From: Sphingomicrobium marinum
GTDB taxonomy: Bacteria; Pseudomonadota; Alphaproteobacteria; Sphingomonadales; Sphingomonadaceae
Assembly (NCBI RefSeq): GCF_026157105.1
Contig: NZ_JANPVQ010000001.1
Coordinates: 303,501 to 367,500, forward strand
Length of the DNA stretch: 64,000 bases
Direction: 5' to 3'
The translations under genes were made by a program, and so were the position numbers. Shown here in pieces: positions 44,019 to 54,403 of this stretch (position 1 is the first letter of the stretch; every line of letters begins with the position of its first letter). Below the pieces are notes generated by a model that was not told the DNA's origin, did not search any database, and worked only from the letters and a program-made list of their open reading frames with translations.

Positions 44019-45833
44019 ATGTCGATGCGACAGGGTCAATTGGGACGCAACACTGACGGCGCCGTGGCGCCGCTGGTGGCATTGCTAACCTTTCTCCTGG
44101 TCGCTTCGGCCGGAATCGCATTCGATTATTCGCGCATCGCGGGTCTTGATACCGAAATGCAAAACGCTGCCGATCAGGCGGCTTTGGCGGCTGCGACCCA
44201 GCTCGACCAGCTCGGCGGCGCGCAGGCGCGCGGCACGGCGGCGGCCGAAGCGCTGGTCGATAACCTCACCTTCTTCGGCAATGACGGCGACGCAGACGGG
44301 ACCAGCATCTCGATCGCCGAAGTCGTATTTTATCAGACGGAGCAGGCCGCCGTCGCCGACAACGCTACCGATAACGAAGCCTGCCCTGTGTCGGATCTGC
44401 CAGGTGTGACGCTGCTCGACGACGATATCGCGGCTGAATTCGTCTGCGTGCGCACTGTGGCACGCACCGCCAATTTCGCGCTGACACCGGTTGTCAGCGC
44501 TGTGTCAGGCGACGCCTCGGCAATGGCGGTTGCGTCGATCGGCGCGGCGATCTGCCGGGTGCCGCCGTTGATGATCTGCAATCCTTCATCGCCCAATCCG
44601 CCGCCCGACGACATCATCTCGGATGCCTATATCGGCGTCGGCTTTCGCGTGACCGGCCATGGCAACACCAAGCTGTGTACCGGACAGGGTAATAGCCAGG
44701 TCACCGATCCGGAAACGGGCGAACTGGTCAATTGCAGCCAGAATGTCAGCGCGTGGTCACCAGGCGGCTTCGGTTTTCTCGAAGTCGGTTCGGGACAGAA
44801 TGCCGATCTCATCCGGGCCTTGGCATTCGATTTCGTTGATTTCGAGTGCCTAACCGATGAAGGCCAACAGGTCTCGACCGGTAATCCGCAAGCGCTTTAC
44901 GACGCGATCAACACGCGTTTCGATATCTATGACTTCAACGCCAATAACGGCAATGGCGGCAACAACAACGGCAATATCTTGTCGAACTGCGGTACGACCA
45001 GCGTGTGTCCGCCATCGCTCAATACGGTCAAGGACGTCGTCAATCCGAACCCACCAAGTTCAGTGCCGACATCGGGAGCGAACAACAACGTCGGCAGCAA
45101 TAGATGCAAATTCAAGAATAGCGCAGGTTCAGGCGGCCAGGGCTGGCGCTTGCCAAGCGTGAAGTACACGCCGCAAAACTATAACATTCTCAATCCGACG
45201 TTGGCTGGGAATCCGGTAGCGCCTACCCACAATACGTCGGCGGGTCCGCTGGCGGTCATGGGTTACCCGCGCGACCTTTGCCATTATAACAGCTATAACA
45301 CTCACAGCTCGGGCGGTGCCGACACCAATTGCGGCAGCCTATACCCACTCAAGGTCGGTAACGGAAATTGGGGTCGCGGGGACTATTTCTCGCTTTATCA
45401 TTCCGGCACCACGCCGCCTAACGACATCACCCGCTACCAGACTTATCGCTGGGAACTCGGTGACACGATTGTTACCGCGGGCGGCACGGTCCTGAATGGC
45501 TCTGGGGACACTTCCCGTCTGCCCAGTTCGACTCCGGGGGGGCAGCGGTCGTCGCCGATCTGCAATGCGGCGACGAGCGATCTCGATCGCCGCGTCCTGA
45601 CGGTGGCGATCGTCAACAATTGTTCATCGCTCAGTGGTTCTTCGACGCCCGTCATCATCGGCGAATATGTCGACATGTTCCTGGTCGAGCCGATCATTGA
45701 CGGTGGCCAGAACAACATCCGCGGCAATGGCGATGTTAAGGACTCCATCTACATGGAGCTCATCGGGCCTGCCGGGACCGGGAACAGGGGGGCGCAAACG
45801 GTACAACGCCGTGTGCCGTTCCTGATCAAATGA
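44019..45833 (+). CDS. TadG-like pilus-associated protein
   Basis: The 604-residue protein has an N-terminal membrane helix (LVALLTFLLVASAGIAFDYS) followed by the Tad-domain helix MQNAADQAALAAATQL. A long periplasmic region rich in N, G and S then follows (for example FNANNGNGGNNNGN). This is the TadG-like layout: a TadE-type pseudopilin N-terminus with a large extracytoplasmic domain. Eight or more cysteines may form disulfides. AGGAG is seven bases before ATG 44019. It overlaps the next gene by four bases. Confidence 0.85.
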   Translation: MSMRQGQLGRNTDGAVAPLVALLTFLLVASAGIAFDYSRIAGLDTEMQNAADQAALAAATQLDQLGGAQARGTAAAEALVDNLTFFGNDGDADGTSISIAEVVFYQTEQAAVADNATDNEACPVSDLPGVTLLDDDIAAEFVCVRTVARTANFALTPVVSAVSGDASAMAVASIGAAICRVPPLMICNPSSPNPPPDDIISDAYIGVGFRVTGHGNTKLCTGQGNSQVTDPETGELVNCSQNVSAWSPGGFGFLEVGSGQNADLIRALAFDFVDFECLTDEGQQVSTGNPQALYDAINTRFDIYDFNANNGNGGNNNGNILSNCGTTSVCPPSLNTVKDVVNPNPPSSVPTSGANNNVGSNRCKFKNSAGSGGQGWRLPSVKYTPQNYNILNPTLAGNPVAPTHNTSAGPLAVMGYPRDLCHYNSYNTHSSGGADTNCGSLYPLKVGNGNWGRGDYFSLYHSGTTPPNDITRYQTYRWELGDTIVTAGGTVLNGSGDTSRLPSSTPGGQRSSPICNAATSDLDRRVLTVAIVNNCSSLSGSSTPVIIGEYVDMFLVEPIIDGGQNNIRGNGDVKDSIYMELIGPAGTGNRGAQTVQRRVPFLIK

Positions 45834-46384
45834 CCCGTGTTGTCGCCATGATGCGCTGCGAGCGCGGGGCCGCTGCTGCCGAGATGGCCGTGGTGACGCC
45901 CTTTCTGGTGCTCATCCTCGCGGGTCTCGCCGAAACCGGTTATTATTTTTACGCGCAGCATCGCCTTGTCGAAGGCGTGCGCGACGCCGCGCGGTACGCG
46001 GCGCGGCAAGAATTCACCAACTATTCCAGCTGTCCAACAGGGGCGACGCCGACCGATATTTCGGGAACTGCAGTCGCGACCAATGCGCAGCTCGTGGCGC
46101 GCAAGGGCTCGCTCGATACTACGCGCACCGATCGGTTATGGGGTTGGAGCCAGACCGGGGCCAACGCGCCCGTGTTCACCGTCACCTATGAATGCTTCAC
46201 GACGCGTACGGGAAGCTCGGGAACGGCGCAGAACATGGAAGGCATTTACGAAAACGTCGTGGGCGGCGCGCCGGTTGTGACCGTCGATGCGCGGCTCGCC
46301 CATAATGGCGTGTTCGCTGCTATCGGCTTCGACGTTGCCACGCAGCTTAACGCGCAAAGCAGCGCATCGGTGGCCGGATTATGA
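45830..46384 (+). CDS. TadE/TadG-family pseudopilin
   Basis: The 184-residue protein has the TadE N-terminus: CERGAAAAEMAVVTPFLVLI, with Glu in the AAAEMA position and a following hydrophobic helix, and the motif VEGVRDAARYAAR. It starts in an ATGA overlap with the TadG-like gene and ends in a four-base overlap with the next TadE gene. Minor pseudopilins of this sort aid pilus assembly. Confidence 0.88.
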   Translation: MTRVVAMMRCERGAAAAEMAVVTPFLVLILAGLAETGYYFYAQHRLVEGVRDAARYAARQEFTNYSSCPTGATPTDISGTAVATNAQLVARKGSLDTTRTDRLWGWSQTGANAPVFTVTYECFTTRTGSSGTAQNMEGIYENVVGGAPVVTVDARLAHNGVFAAIGFDVATQLNAQSSASVAGL

Positions 46385-47022
46385 TCCGCCGTATTCTCCT
46401 TGACGCCCGCGGGGCGAGTGCCGCCGAGTTCGCGCTCGTCCTTCCGCTGCTGATGATCCTCACGCTCGGGACGATCGATGCCGGCCGCTACTTCTGGGAA
46501 CTGAGCCGCGCCAAGAAGGCCACGCAATACGGGGTCCGGATTGCCGCGGTCACCGATCCCGTCGAAGGCGCGATCGCTACCGAGAGCTATATTGGGAAGG
46601 CCAACGGATCGGGCATTTTGCGGCAAGGTGACATTATCCCGGCCGCTCTGGTGCCTACGGTGACATGCACGCATGATGGGACAAACCCGTCCTGCACCGG
46701 ATGGACGGGGACCGACGCGAGTAGCGTCGACACCGGCGCCGATAATCCGTTCGAACAGATCTACGATCGCATGGAAGTGATGTTTCCTGGGATCGCTATC
46801 GAGAATGTCGTGATCCGCTATGAAGGGTCGGGCGTCGGTTATGCCGGCGATCCCCATGGCCCCGATGCGGTCCCACTCATCACGGTCGAGCTGCAAAACC
46901 AGCAGTTCAGGCCGATTACGGCATTCCTCCTGGCCAGCCTGAATCTTCCCAGTGTGGGTTCGTCGCTGACTGCAGAGGACGCCGCCACCCATAATACGGG
47001 TTGGGGCAGCCAATCGAATTGA
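46381..47022 (+). CDS. TadE-family pseudopilin
   Basis: The 213-residue protein has the same pseudopilin N-terminus, ARGASAAEFALVLPLLMILT, followed by GTIDAGRYFWELSRAKKATQYGVR. The remaining periplasmic part has a pair of cysteines near 97 and 105 (VTCTHDGTNPSC). ATG overlaps the stop of the preceding gene. It is the third pseudopilin-type gene in a row. Confidence 0.88.
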   Translation: MIRRILLDARGASAAEFALVLPLLMILTLGTIDAGRYFWELSRAKKATQYGVRIAAVTDPVEGAIATESYIGKANGSGILRQGDIIPAALVPTVTCTHDGTNPSCTGWTGTDASSVDTGADNPFEQIYDRMEVMFPGIAIENVVIRYEGSGVGYAGDPHGPDAVPLITVELQNQQFRPITAFLLASLNLPSVGSSLTAEDAATHNTGWGSQSN

Positions 47023-47029
47023 GGAAGTT

Positions 47030-48235
47030 ATGTCTGTTATGAGTTACGATCAGAGTGAAAGCCGCCAGTGGAGGGCCAGTGGGCGAGATGCGCCCGTGCG
47101 CCTGTTCCTGACCGGTGCAGAAGGCGACACAGGCGCCTTGGCCGGGGCACAAGCTGCCGGCTTCCCGATCGAGCTCAGCATGCTTGACGACGGGCGCTTG
47201 GTCGAGATGGAACATCTCGAGGGCGTCGCCGCTGCGGTGATCCAGGTGTCGGTAGATAATGACGCGACGGTCAAGCGGTTTGCTGAACTAGCGGCCGCTA
47301 CCAATACGCCGCTGCTCGCCGCCGCCTTCGATCCGCCGCTGGCGCTCGTTCGTACTCTGGTGCGCGCCGGTGCGCACGATGTGATTCCGCTGCCGCTCGA
47401 ACTCGATGACCTTGAAACCTCACTGAAACCGGTGCGAGCGCAATTTGATGCCGACGCCGTGCGGGCGCAAGCGTCGGATTCTCGAATGGTCACCGTCATC
47501 AAGGCCGAAGGCGGCGTCGGTGCGACAGCACTCGCCGTGCAACTTGCCACGCGCTTTGCCGCGAGCGAAAACAAGGTGGGGCGCGAAGTCGCTCTGCTCG
47601 ACCTCGATGTGCAGTTCGGCGATGCAGCATTCCAGCTTGGCCTACGCCCCAAAATCAACCTGTCCGATCTGATCGAAGCCGGTAACCGGCTCGACGGCGA
47701 TTTGCTGCGCCAGGCTGCGGCGGCGCATCCTTCGGGCCTCAATATCTTGTCGGCGCCCGAAGAAATTACCCCGCTCGAGGCACTCAATTCGGATCGCGCG
47801 CTGGCGCTGGCCGATATCGCGATGCGCGAGTTCGGGACCGTCTTCGTCGACCTGCCGACCAACTGGACCAACTGGTCCCTGTCGCTGCTTGCCAAGTCGG
47901 ACCTCGTGCTGATGGTCTGCGAACTTACGATCCCGAGCCTTCACCGGGCACGCCGTCAGCTAGATTTGCTGGCCAATCAGGAGTTGGGCGAAGTGGACAT
48001 CCGGGTGGTTGTCAATCGCTTCGAAAAGGGACTGTTCAAAAAGGTGACAGCCGAAGATGCCGAGCGTGTGCTGGGCCGGCCCGTCGCCTATACGGTAGTC
48101 AACGATCATGCGACCATGACGGCAGCGATCGAACGCGGTGTCCCCATCGGCGAAATCCGCCGCCGCAGCCCGCTTAGCCGGGACCTCGATCTGCTTGATG
48201 CCGGCATTGCCGCAGCAATGGGGCTGGAGCGGTAA
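47030..48235 (+). CDS. cpaE: CpaE-like MinD/ParA-family ATPase
   Basis: The 401-residue protein has an N-terminal receiver-like domain (about 20-135, lacking phosphoacceptor residues in the usual pattern) and a C-terminal MinD-type ATPase. The deviant Walker A is KAEGGVGATAL near 154-164, with EVALLDLDVQFGDAAFQLGL as the switch region. CpaE places the Tad machine at the cell pole in Caulobacter. ATG at 47030 and 47039 are in frame. Confidence 0.9.
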   Translation: MSVMSYDQSESRQWRASGRDAPVRLFLTGAEGDTGALAGAQAAGFPIELSMLDDGRLVEMEHLEGVAAAVIQVSVDNDATVKRFAELAAATNTPLLAAAFDPPLALVRTLVRAGAHDVIPLPLELDDLETSLKPVRAQFDADAVRAQASDSRMVTVIKAEGGVGATALAVQLATRFAASENKVGREVALLDLDVQFGDAAFQLGLRPKINLSDLIEAGNRLDGDLLRQAAAAHPSGLNILSAPEEITPLEALNSDRALALADIAMREFGTVFVDLPTNWTNWSLSLLAKSDLVLMVCELTIPSLHRARRQLDLLANQELGEVDIRVVVNRFEKGLFKKVTAEDAERVLGRPVAYTVVNDHATMTAAIERGVPIGEIRRRSPLSRDLDLLDAGIAAAMGLER

Positions 48236-48237
48236 CT

Positions 48238-49644
48238 ATGTGGAATATCAAGAAAAAGTCGACTGATGGCGACGTCGTCGAGGTCCATGAAGAAGATGCG
48301 TTGAGCTCAGTCGAGCGCGAAGAGGCGCGCAAGCTGATGAGCATCGGCGATGCCGGCGCGTTCGCCAAACGCGATGTCAACACCGAGCTCAAGGTCGAAC
48401 TGCACCAAAATCTGCTCAATCAGATCAACCTGGCAGCGCTCGAAAGCATGTCGCGCGAGCAGATTGCCGACGAAATCGGCGACATTGTGCGCGAGGAACT
48501 GGCCAAGACGAGCCACGCGCTCAACAACCAGGAACGCAAGCAACTCACCGAGGATGTTCTCGACGAGTTGCTCGGGCTCGGCCCGCTCGAGCCACTGCTC
48601 AAGGATACGACGATCACCGATATCCTGGTGAATGGCCACGACAAGGTCTATGTCGAGCGCTTCGGCACGCTCGAACCCACGCCCGTCGAATTCAAGGACG
48701 AGCGTCACCTCATCCGGATCATCCAGAAGATCGTTAGCGCGGTGGGTCGGCGCGTCGATGAATCCTCGCCGATGGTCGATGCCCGTCTTGCCGACGGGTC
48801 CCGTGTGAACGCGGTCGTGCCGCCGCTGGCGCTCGATGGTTCGCTATTGTCGATCCGTAAGTTCGCCAAGGTGCCGATCAGCCTTGATCGCCTGGTCGAG
48901 ATCGGTTCGGTGCCGCAGACGGTGGCCGAAGTGCTGGAAGCGGTCGTGCGGTCGCGTCGTAACGTCCTCATCTCGGGCGGTACCGGTTCGGGTAAGACGA
49001 CGATGCTCAACGCGATGTCGGCCTTCATCGACGGCAAGGAACGCGTGGTCACGATCGAGGATTCGGCCGAACTGCAGCTCCAGCAGGATCACGTCGTCCG
49101 TCTCGAGACGCGACCCCCCAACATCGAGGGCCGCGGCGAAGTGGCGGCGCGCGATCTGGTCAAGAACGCCCTGCGTATGCGCCCCGATCGTATCATCGTC
49201 GGCGAAGTGCGCGCCGGCGAGGCGTTCGACATGCTGCAGGCGATGAACACCGGCCACGAAGGCTCGATGACCACCATTCACGCCAATACGCCGCGCGATG
49301 CCTTGAGCCGCGTCGAGCAGATGATCGGCATGAGCGGCATCGACATGCCCGAACGCTCCGCACGCCAGCAGATCGCCTCGGCTATCAACGTGGTGATCCA
49401 GGTGAGCCGCCTGCCCGACGGGCGCCGTCGTCTCACCAGCGTGTCGGAAATCACCGGCATGGAAGGCGACGTGATCACGCTCCAGGAGATTTTCCGCTTC
49501 CGCAAGACGGGCATGGACGAAGACGGCATGACGCTTGGCCATTTCGAGGCAACGGGTATCCGCCCGCGCTTCGTCGAGGTCGCGCAGTCGTTCGGCATCG
49601 ACCTGTCGCCCGAACTGTTCCGTCCCGACACGAGGTTCGAATAG
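48238..49644 (+). CDS. cpaF: Tad secretion ATPase CpaF/TadA
   Basis: The 468-residue type II/IV secretion ATPase has Walker [13 protein letters not shown] near 245-256, the Asp box [12 protein letters not shown]-like region ([10 protein letters not shown]) and the Walker B/His box [21 protein letters not shown] and [13 protein letters not shown]. It hexamerises on the cytoplasmic side of TadB/TadC and powers pilus extension. It is three bases after cpaE. Confidence 0.95.
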   Translation: MWNIKKKSTDGDVVEVHEEDALSSVEREEARKLMSIGDAGAFAKRDVNTELKVELHQNLLNQINLAALESMSREQIADEIGDIVREELAKTSHALNNQERKQLTEDVLDELLGLGPLEPLLKDTTITDILVNGHDKVYVERFGTLEPTPVEFKDERHLIRIIQKIVSAVGRRVDESSPMVDARLADGSRVNAVVPPLALDGSLLSIRKFAKVPISLDRLVEIGSVPQTVAEVLEAVVRSRRNVLISGGTGSGKTTMLNAMSAFIDGKERVVTIEDSAELQLQQDHVVRLETRPPNIEGRGEVAARDLVKNALRMRPDRIIVGEVRAGEAFDMLQAMNTGHEGSMTTIHANTPRDALSRVEQMIGMSGIDMPERSARQQIASAINVVIQVSRLPDGRRRLTSVSEITGMEGDVITLQEIFRFRKTGMDEDGMTLGHFEATGIRPRFVEVAQSFGIDLSPELFRPDTRFE

Positions 49645-50643
49645 ATGCCAGAGAGTCTAGTACGCATATTGATCCTGCTGTTCGTATTTGCAGCCGTGTT
49701 GCTGCTGGTCGAACGGCTCGTGGCTTTCTTTGCGCAGCAGCGCGGCGAGGGGCAGGCGATCAACAAGCGTCTGGACATGATCGGCAAGGGCATGAGCCGC
49801 GCCGAGGCGATGAGCCTGCTGCGGCGCCAGGAATTCGACCCGGGCGGCGCACCAAGCCTGATTGCCGCCGCGGGCACCTGGCTCAATCGGTTGCTGGTGC
49901 AGGCCGGGATCACGGTTTCGTCGAGCTCGGTCGTGCTCCTCCTGCTGGCTCTCCCGGTGCTCGTATTTTTCCTCTTGTTGGCCTTCATGGCGTTGACCGG
50001 CTCGGCCTTTTCACCCGGCCGCCTGTTCCTTCTCGCGCTGGCGGGAATCGTACTCGGCGGACTGATCCCCGTGTTTTTCCTGCGCTTCAGGGCCAATCGC
50101 CGCCGCAAGAAAATGCAGGAGCAATTTCCGGTTGCGCTCGACATCTTCGTGCGCGGCCTGCGGGCGGGGCATCCGGTCTCGGCTGCGCTTGATCTGCTGA
50201 CGGTCGAAATGCCCGATCCGATCGGGTCGGAATTTGGCCTGGTGATCGATGAGGTCACTTATGGCGCTGATCTGCGCGATGCGTTGAGCGCCATGGCCGA
50301 ACGCTGGGATCTCGACGACATCAGAATGTTTGTGGTGAGCCTGTCGGTGCAGAACGAAACCGGCGGCAACCTTGCCGAGATCCTCGAAAATCTGAGCGAA
50401 GTGATCCGCGAACGGCACTCACTATTCATGAAGGTGCGCGCGCTGTCATCGGAAGGCCGAATGACCGCGCTGATGCTGTCGGTGCTGCCGATCTTCACCT
50501 TTGCGATCGTCTTTTTGGGAAGCCCGTCATTCTATTTCGCAGTGTCCGACGATCCGGCGTTCATTCCGTCGTTCTTCGTGCTGATCCTGATGTGGATCCT
50601 GGGCGTGATGATGATCCGCAAAATGGTCGATTTGAAGGTGTAG
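49645..50643 (+). CDS. tadB: Tad inner-membrane protein TadB
   Basis: The 332-residue protein is a type II secretion F-domain platform protein. It has a short N-terminal helix, two helices near 88-140, the cytoplasmic T2SSF domain (FPVALDIFVRGLRAGHPVSAAL), and C-terminal helices. With TadC it makes the inner-membrane platform that couples TadA to pilin. The ATG directly follows the cpaF stop codon. Confidence 0.93.
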   Translation: MPESLVRILILLFVFAAVLLLVERLVAFFAQQRGEGQAINKRLDMIGKGMSRAEAMSLLRRQEFDPGGAPSLIAAAGTWLNRLLVQAGITVSSSSVVLLLLALPVLVFFLLLAFMALTGSAFSPGRLFLLALAGIVLGGLIPVFFLRFRANRRRKKMQEQFPVALDIFVRGLRAGHPVSAALDLLTVEMPDPIGSEFGLVIDEVTYGADLRDALSAMAERWDLDDIRMFVVSLSVQNETGGNLAEILENLSEVIRERHSLFMKVRALSSEGRMTALMLSVLPIFTFAIVFLGSPSFYFAVSDDPAFIPSFFVLILMWILGVMMIRKMVDLKV

Positions 50644-50647
50644 CGCG

Positions 50648-51628
50648 ATGGTGCAGTCAGTCATCCAGAACCTGCTCGAGAACGAGGTCGCGCGCTGGCT
50701 GGCGCTAGTCGGCATTTTCCTCGCCGTTGTCATCGTGGTCGTCATTGTCGGATCGCTATTCGGGCAGCGCACACTGGCGCGCCAACGTCTCGATGCCGCA
50801 ACCGAAAGCGGCACGACCTACCATGCCGGACCAACGACGCTCCGCGGCGATGTGACGCGAAGCCGCTGGATCGCTATCGTCAACAAGATCGAAGCGGCAG
50901 GCGTGAGCTTGGTCGATACGCGCGACGAATCGCTGCGTCGCAAGCTGATTGCGGCGGGCTATACCGGAAAGGCCGCACCACGCGTCTTCACGTTTATCCG
51001 CCTTGCATTGACCCTCGGCTTGCCGGTCATCGTGGTCTTTTACATGTGGGTGGCAGGCAGCACCAATCTGACGAAAGTGTGGATGGCCGGCCTGATTTCG
51101 ATGGCGATGGGCCTTTATCTGCCCAACCTGTTCGTGCGCGCCAGAGCCGACCGCCGCCAGGAAGAGATCGTCAACGGCTTTCCCGATGCGCTCGACCTAA
51201 TGCTGGTCTGCGTCGAAGCCGGGCTGGGGCTCGAAACCGCGTTCGATCGCGTCGGCCAGGAAATGGCGCAATCGCATCCGCTGCTTGCCGAACAGTTCGG
51301 TGCCACGGTGCTCGAGCTTCGCGCCGGTCGCAGCCGTGAAGATGCGCTGCGCCGGATGGCGGACCGTTCGGCGGCTGACGAGGTCAGGTCGTTCGCGACG
51401 CTGCTTATCCAGTCGACCAAGCTTGGCAGCTCGGTCGCACAGACGCTGCGGACTTACGCTGCCGAGATGCGTGAGAAACGCCGCATGCGCGCCGAAGAGC
51501 GGGCGCACCGCTTGCCGGTGCTGCTTTCGATTCCGCTGGTCGGTTGCATGTTGCCGACCATGATCGGTGTGTTGATGGTGCCCGCGGTGATCCGCGTGTT
51601 GCGCGCCATCGTCCCGCAGCTCGACTAA
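50648..51628 (+). CDS. tadC: Tad inner-membrane protein TadC
   Basis: The 326-residue protein is the second F-domain platform protein. It has an N-terminal helix (VGIFLAVVIVVVIVGSLFG), paired helices near 118-160, the cytoplasmic domain (FPDALDLMLVCVEAGLGLETA) and a C-terminal helix. It is typically paired with TadB. Five bases separate it from tadB. Confidence 0.93.
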   Translation: MVQSVIQNLLENEVARWLALVGIFLAVVIVVVIVGSLFGQRTLARQRLDAATESGTTYHAGPTTLRGDVTRSRWIAIVNKIEAAGVSLVDTRDESLRRKLIAAGYTGKAAPRVFTFIRLALTLGLPVIVVFYMWVAGSTNLTKVWMAGLISMAMGLYLPNLFVRARADRRQEEIVNGFPDALDLMLVCVEAGLGLETAFDRVGQEMAQSHPLLAEQFGATVLELRAGRSREDALRRMADRSAADEVRSFATLLIQSTKLGSSVAQTLRTYAAEMREKRRMRAEERAHRLPVLLSIPLVGCMLPTMIGVLMVPAVIRVLRAIVPQLD

Positions 51629-51656
51629 GGGCCGGGGAAGAAAAAGGGGGAAGGAC

Positions 51657-53081
51657 ATGAAGAAAATTCTTCTGACCGCGACGGGGCTTGGGGCTGCATT
51701 GGCTTCTTGCGCCTCGCCCACGCTAGAGATCCGCGAAGCGAAGCGGCCGATCACCGAAGGTGAGTTGCCCACGGACGCGCGCCTCGCCGAAGGGCATGCG
51801 ATGATGCGGCTTGGCAATGTCGGTCTTGCGATCGAGTCCTACCGCCGAGCCCTGCGCCGCGCCCCTCAGGACGCCAGCGCGCATGCCGCACTGGCCAACG
51901 CTTACGAAAGCATGGGCCGCTACGACCTTTCGCAGCGCTATTACGAAAAAGCGCTGGCCTACGCACCGCATCGCCCCGAGCTTTACGAGGCGCTTGCCGC
52001 CTCGTTGGCACGTCAGGGCCGTCCGCTTGAGGCTGCGAAAGTCAAAGCCGAAGCCATGGCGCGGCGCGGCGCGCTTGAAGCGCAGGTCGCCGCTAACGGC
52101 GAACTGGCCGAAGTCGTGGCCGCCGAAGCCATGCCCGCCATGCCCACACCTGCCCCGACTAGCCAGGTTTCGGTTTCCTTGTCGGCGACCGAGATCGCTT
52201 ACTCGGACCAGGTGGAGGCGATGCCAATAATCGCGCCGGTAGCAGTTGGCGCCGTGCAAGCACCCACAATCGACGGCCAGCGAACGCTGGCCGAGGTCGA
52301 AGCGGTGGCAAGCGATGATATCGGCCCGATCTTGCCTGCGGCCAACGTTACCGCGGTCGACGCGCCGCAGCTCCAGGCGGCGCCGGTGACAGAGCTTGCC
52401 GCGATCGATGCCGACGCGATCGGAACGATCCGTGCGCCGATCGAACGTGAGGCCATTAGCGCGCAGCAGGTCGACATGGCCGTTGCCAGCTTGGTCGACG
52501 ATAGCTTGCTGCCCGAGATGAAGATCGCGGCCGCGCCGACGATCAGCACACCGCTAAAGCCCCAGCGCATCGGGCGCGCCGAAGTCGGTAGCTTTAGCGC
52601 CGTAAAGATCGCCACCGGTCCGCGTCTCGAACGCACATCTGCCAGCGAAGTCATGCTGATTACGCGTCCCGATGATGTGCTGCCGGTCGCACCGCGGGCG
52701 ACGCGCCGTGCCGAGAGCGCGGTGACGCTTCTGAAGACAGCGCCGGAGCAGGGGGCCGTCCGCACATTGGTCGCTGATCAGCGTGTTGCCCGCGCGCACG
52801 TCGAACCCGCGCCGGTGTTGTTGATCAATGCATCGCGTCGCCAGGGCGTGGCCGAGAATGCGCGCGGCCTGCTGGCGGGCCATGGGTATGCCGAGCTCAA
52901 GATCGACACGTCGCCGACCGGGCGCGCGCGTACGATCCTGCTCTATCCCCGCGGCCAGCGCGCCGAAGCGGAAAAGCTCGCGCGGCGCTTCGGATTTCCC
53001 GTGGTGTTCCAGGTCGGCCCGGTCGAGCAGATGACGCTCCATCTTGGCCGCGACGCTGCCCATCTGTTCGCCGAGGGATAA
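51657..53081 (+). CDS. TPR lipoprotein with C-terminal LytR_C-like domain
   Basis: The 474-residue lipoprotein (lipobox LASC, Cys19) has TPR repeats in residues 40-145 (AYESMGRYDLSQRYYEKAL), a long Ala/Pro linker to about 370, and a C-terminal LytR_C-like domain (VLLINASRRQGVAENARGLL, then FGFPVVFQVGPVEQM). TadD proteins in other tad loci are TPR lipoproteins that stabilise the secretin. The C-terminal fusion is uncommon. GGGGGAAGG precedes the ATG. Confidence 0.8.
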   Translation: MKKILLTATGLGAALASCASPTLEIREAKRPITEGELPTDARLAEGHAMMRLGNVGLAIESYRRALRRAPQDASAHAALANAYESMGRYDLSQRYYEKALAYAPHRPELYEALAASLARQGRPLEAAKVKAEAMARRGALEAQVAANGELAEVVAAEAMPAMPTPAPTSQVSVSLSATEIAYSDQVEAMPIIAPVAVGAVQAPTIDGQRTLAEVEAVASDDIGPILPAANVTAVDAPQLQAAPVTELAAIDADAIGTIRAPIEREAISAQQVDMAVASLVDDSLLPEMKIAAAPTISTPLKPQRIGRAEVGSFSAVKIATGPRLERTSASEVMLITRPDDVLPVAPRATRRAESAVTLLKTAPEQGAVRTLVADQRVARAHVEPAPVLLINASRRQGVAENARGLLAGHGYAELKIDTSPTGRARTILLYPRGQRAEAEKLARRFGFPVVFQVGPVEQMTLHLGRDAAHLFAEG

Positions 53082-53918
53082 ATGATCCTCGCGCTGCTGG
53101 CTCTGATGGCGGCGCCGAATGTGGTGCCCGATGGTGCGATTCCATCTGTAGCAACCGCAGAACAGAACGAAGCCGACCGCCTGCTGGCCGAGGCCGGCCA
53201 TGCGCTGCGCCAAGGCCGTTTTGAACAGGCATCGACCATGGTCGGGCTGGCCGTCGCGGCGGGCGCGAATGGCAGTGCGCTCGATCGCGTGCGTGCCGAT
53301 ATCGCGCATATGCGCCGACAGGATGCGGCGGCGCTGCAAACCTATCGCCGGCTGTTACTGGAAACGCCCAACGATCCGGCGCTGCTCGAACGCGGCGGGA
53401 TCAGCGCGCTGCGCCTTGGGCAAACGGGTGAAGCCGAAGCCATGCTGACGCGCGCTGTAGCGATCACGCCGGGACGCATGCCAATCCTTGGCGCGCTGGC
53501 CGTGCTGAGCGATCGCAAGCGCGATTTCGCGGCGGCCAATCGCTATTATGCGTGGGCACTAGCCCAAGCACCCGACGATCCGCGATTGTTATCCAACTAT
53601 GGCTGGTCGCTGATCCTGCAAGGCAGATGGAGCGATGCCATGGCGCCGCTTGAAAGGGCGCTTGCAATATCGCCGCGATTTGCGCTCGCCGCCCGCAATC
53701 TGGAGCTTGCGCGCAGCGCGCTCGATGCGCGGTTGCCGCAGCGACGCGAAGGCGAAAGCGATAGCGACTTTGCCGCGCGCCTCAACGATGCGGGCGTCGC
53801 CGCAATGGCCCGCGGCGAGAAGGTGCGCGCGCAGGCAGCTTTTGCAAGAGCGCTTGAAATCTCCGATCAATGGTATGATCGTGCTGCCCGGAACCTGGAG
53901 CGGCTGGAGAGCAGATAG
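53082..53918 (+). CDS. TPR protein, TadD-like
   Basis: The 278-residue protein has no lipobox but a hydrophobic start (MILALLALMAAPNV). It carries five or more TPR units (ADRLLAEAGHALRQGRFEQA, then NPDDPRLLSNYGWSLILQGR-type repeats). ATG directly follows the previous stop. As the second TPR protein in a row, it may chaperone pilin or secretin parts. Confidence 0.82.
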   Translation: MILALLALMAAPNVVPDGAIPSVATAEQNEADRLLAEAGHALRQGRFEQASTMVGLAVAAGANGSALDRVRADIAHMRRQDAAALQTYRRLLLETPNDPALLERGGISALRLGQTGEAEAMLTRAVAITPGRMPILGALAVLSDRKRDFAAANRYYAWALAQAPDDPRLLSNYGWSLILQGRWSDAMAPLERALAISPRFALAARNLELARSALDARLPQRREGESDSDFAARLNDAGVAAMARGEKVRAQAAFARALEISDQWYDRAARNLERLESR

Positions 53919-54403
53919 TGAATTTGATCGAGATGGGGCCCGAATGGGGCTTCTTCGTTTTCATCGGCCTGCTGGTCGTGGCGGCCGTCCAGGATGCATG
54001 GCAGCTCAAAATCAGCAATTTCATTGTCGGCGGCGTGCTGCTCGCCGGCGTCGTGATCGCGGTCCTGGCGGGGCCCGAATGGTCTTTATGGCAGAATGCC
54101 GCGATGATGGTGGCGATGCTGGTCGTGGGCACCTTTCTCTTCTCGGCCGGCTGGATGGGCGGGGGCGATGTGAAACTGCTCGCCGCCAGCCTGTTCTGGT
54201 TCGACGCTGCGGGCGGTGCGCAGATGCTCATCGTCACCGCGATTGCCGGCGGCATCCTGACCATGGCGCTGATGGGCCTGCGGATCGTCTTCGGGAAGGT
54301 CGGGGGTATCGGTGCGCTGCGTAAGGGCGGCGGGATGCCCTATGGCATCGCGATTGCCGTCGGCGGCGCACTGACCGCGTGGTGGCAGACGCTGCCGGCA
54401 TGA
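53918..54403 (+). CDS. cpaA: prepilin peptidase CpaA/TadV
   Basis: The 161-residue type IV-like prepilin peptidase (A24A) has catalytic Asp26 ([13 protein letters not shown]) and Asp84 in the GxGD-type motif [11 protein letters not shown], within five or six membrane helices. It cleaves Flp and TadE/TadG pseudopilin leaders. GTG 53918 starts on the last base of the preceding TAG stop. Confidence 0.93.
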   Translation: MNLIEMGPEWGFFVFIGLLVVAAVQDAWQLKISNFIVGGVLLAGVVIAVLAGPEWSLWQNAAMMVAMLVVGTFLFSAGWMGGGDVKLLAASLFWFDAAGGAQMLIVTAIAGGILTMALMGLRIVFGKVGGIGALRKGGGMPYGIAIAVGGALTAWWQTLPA

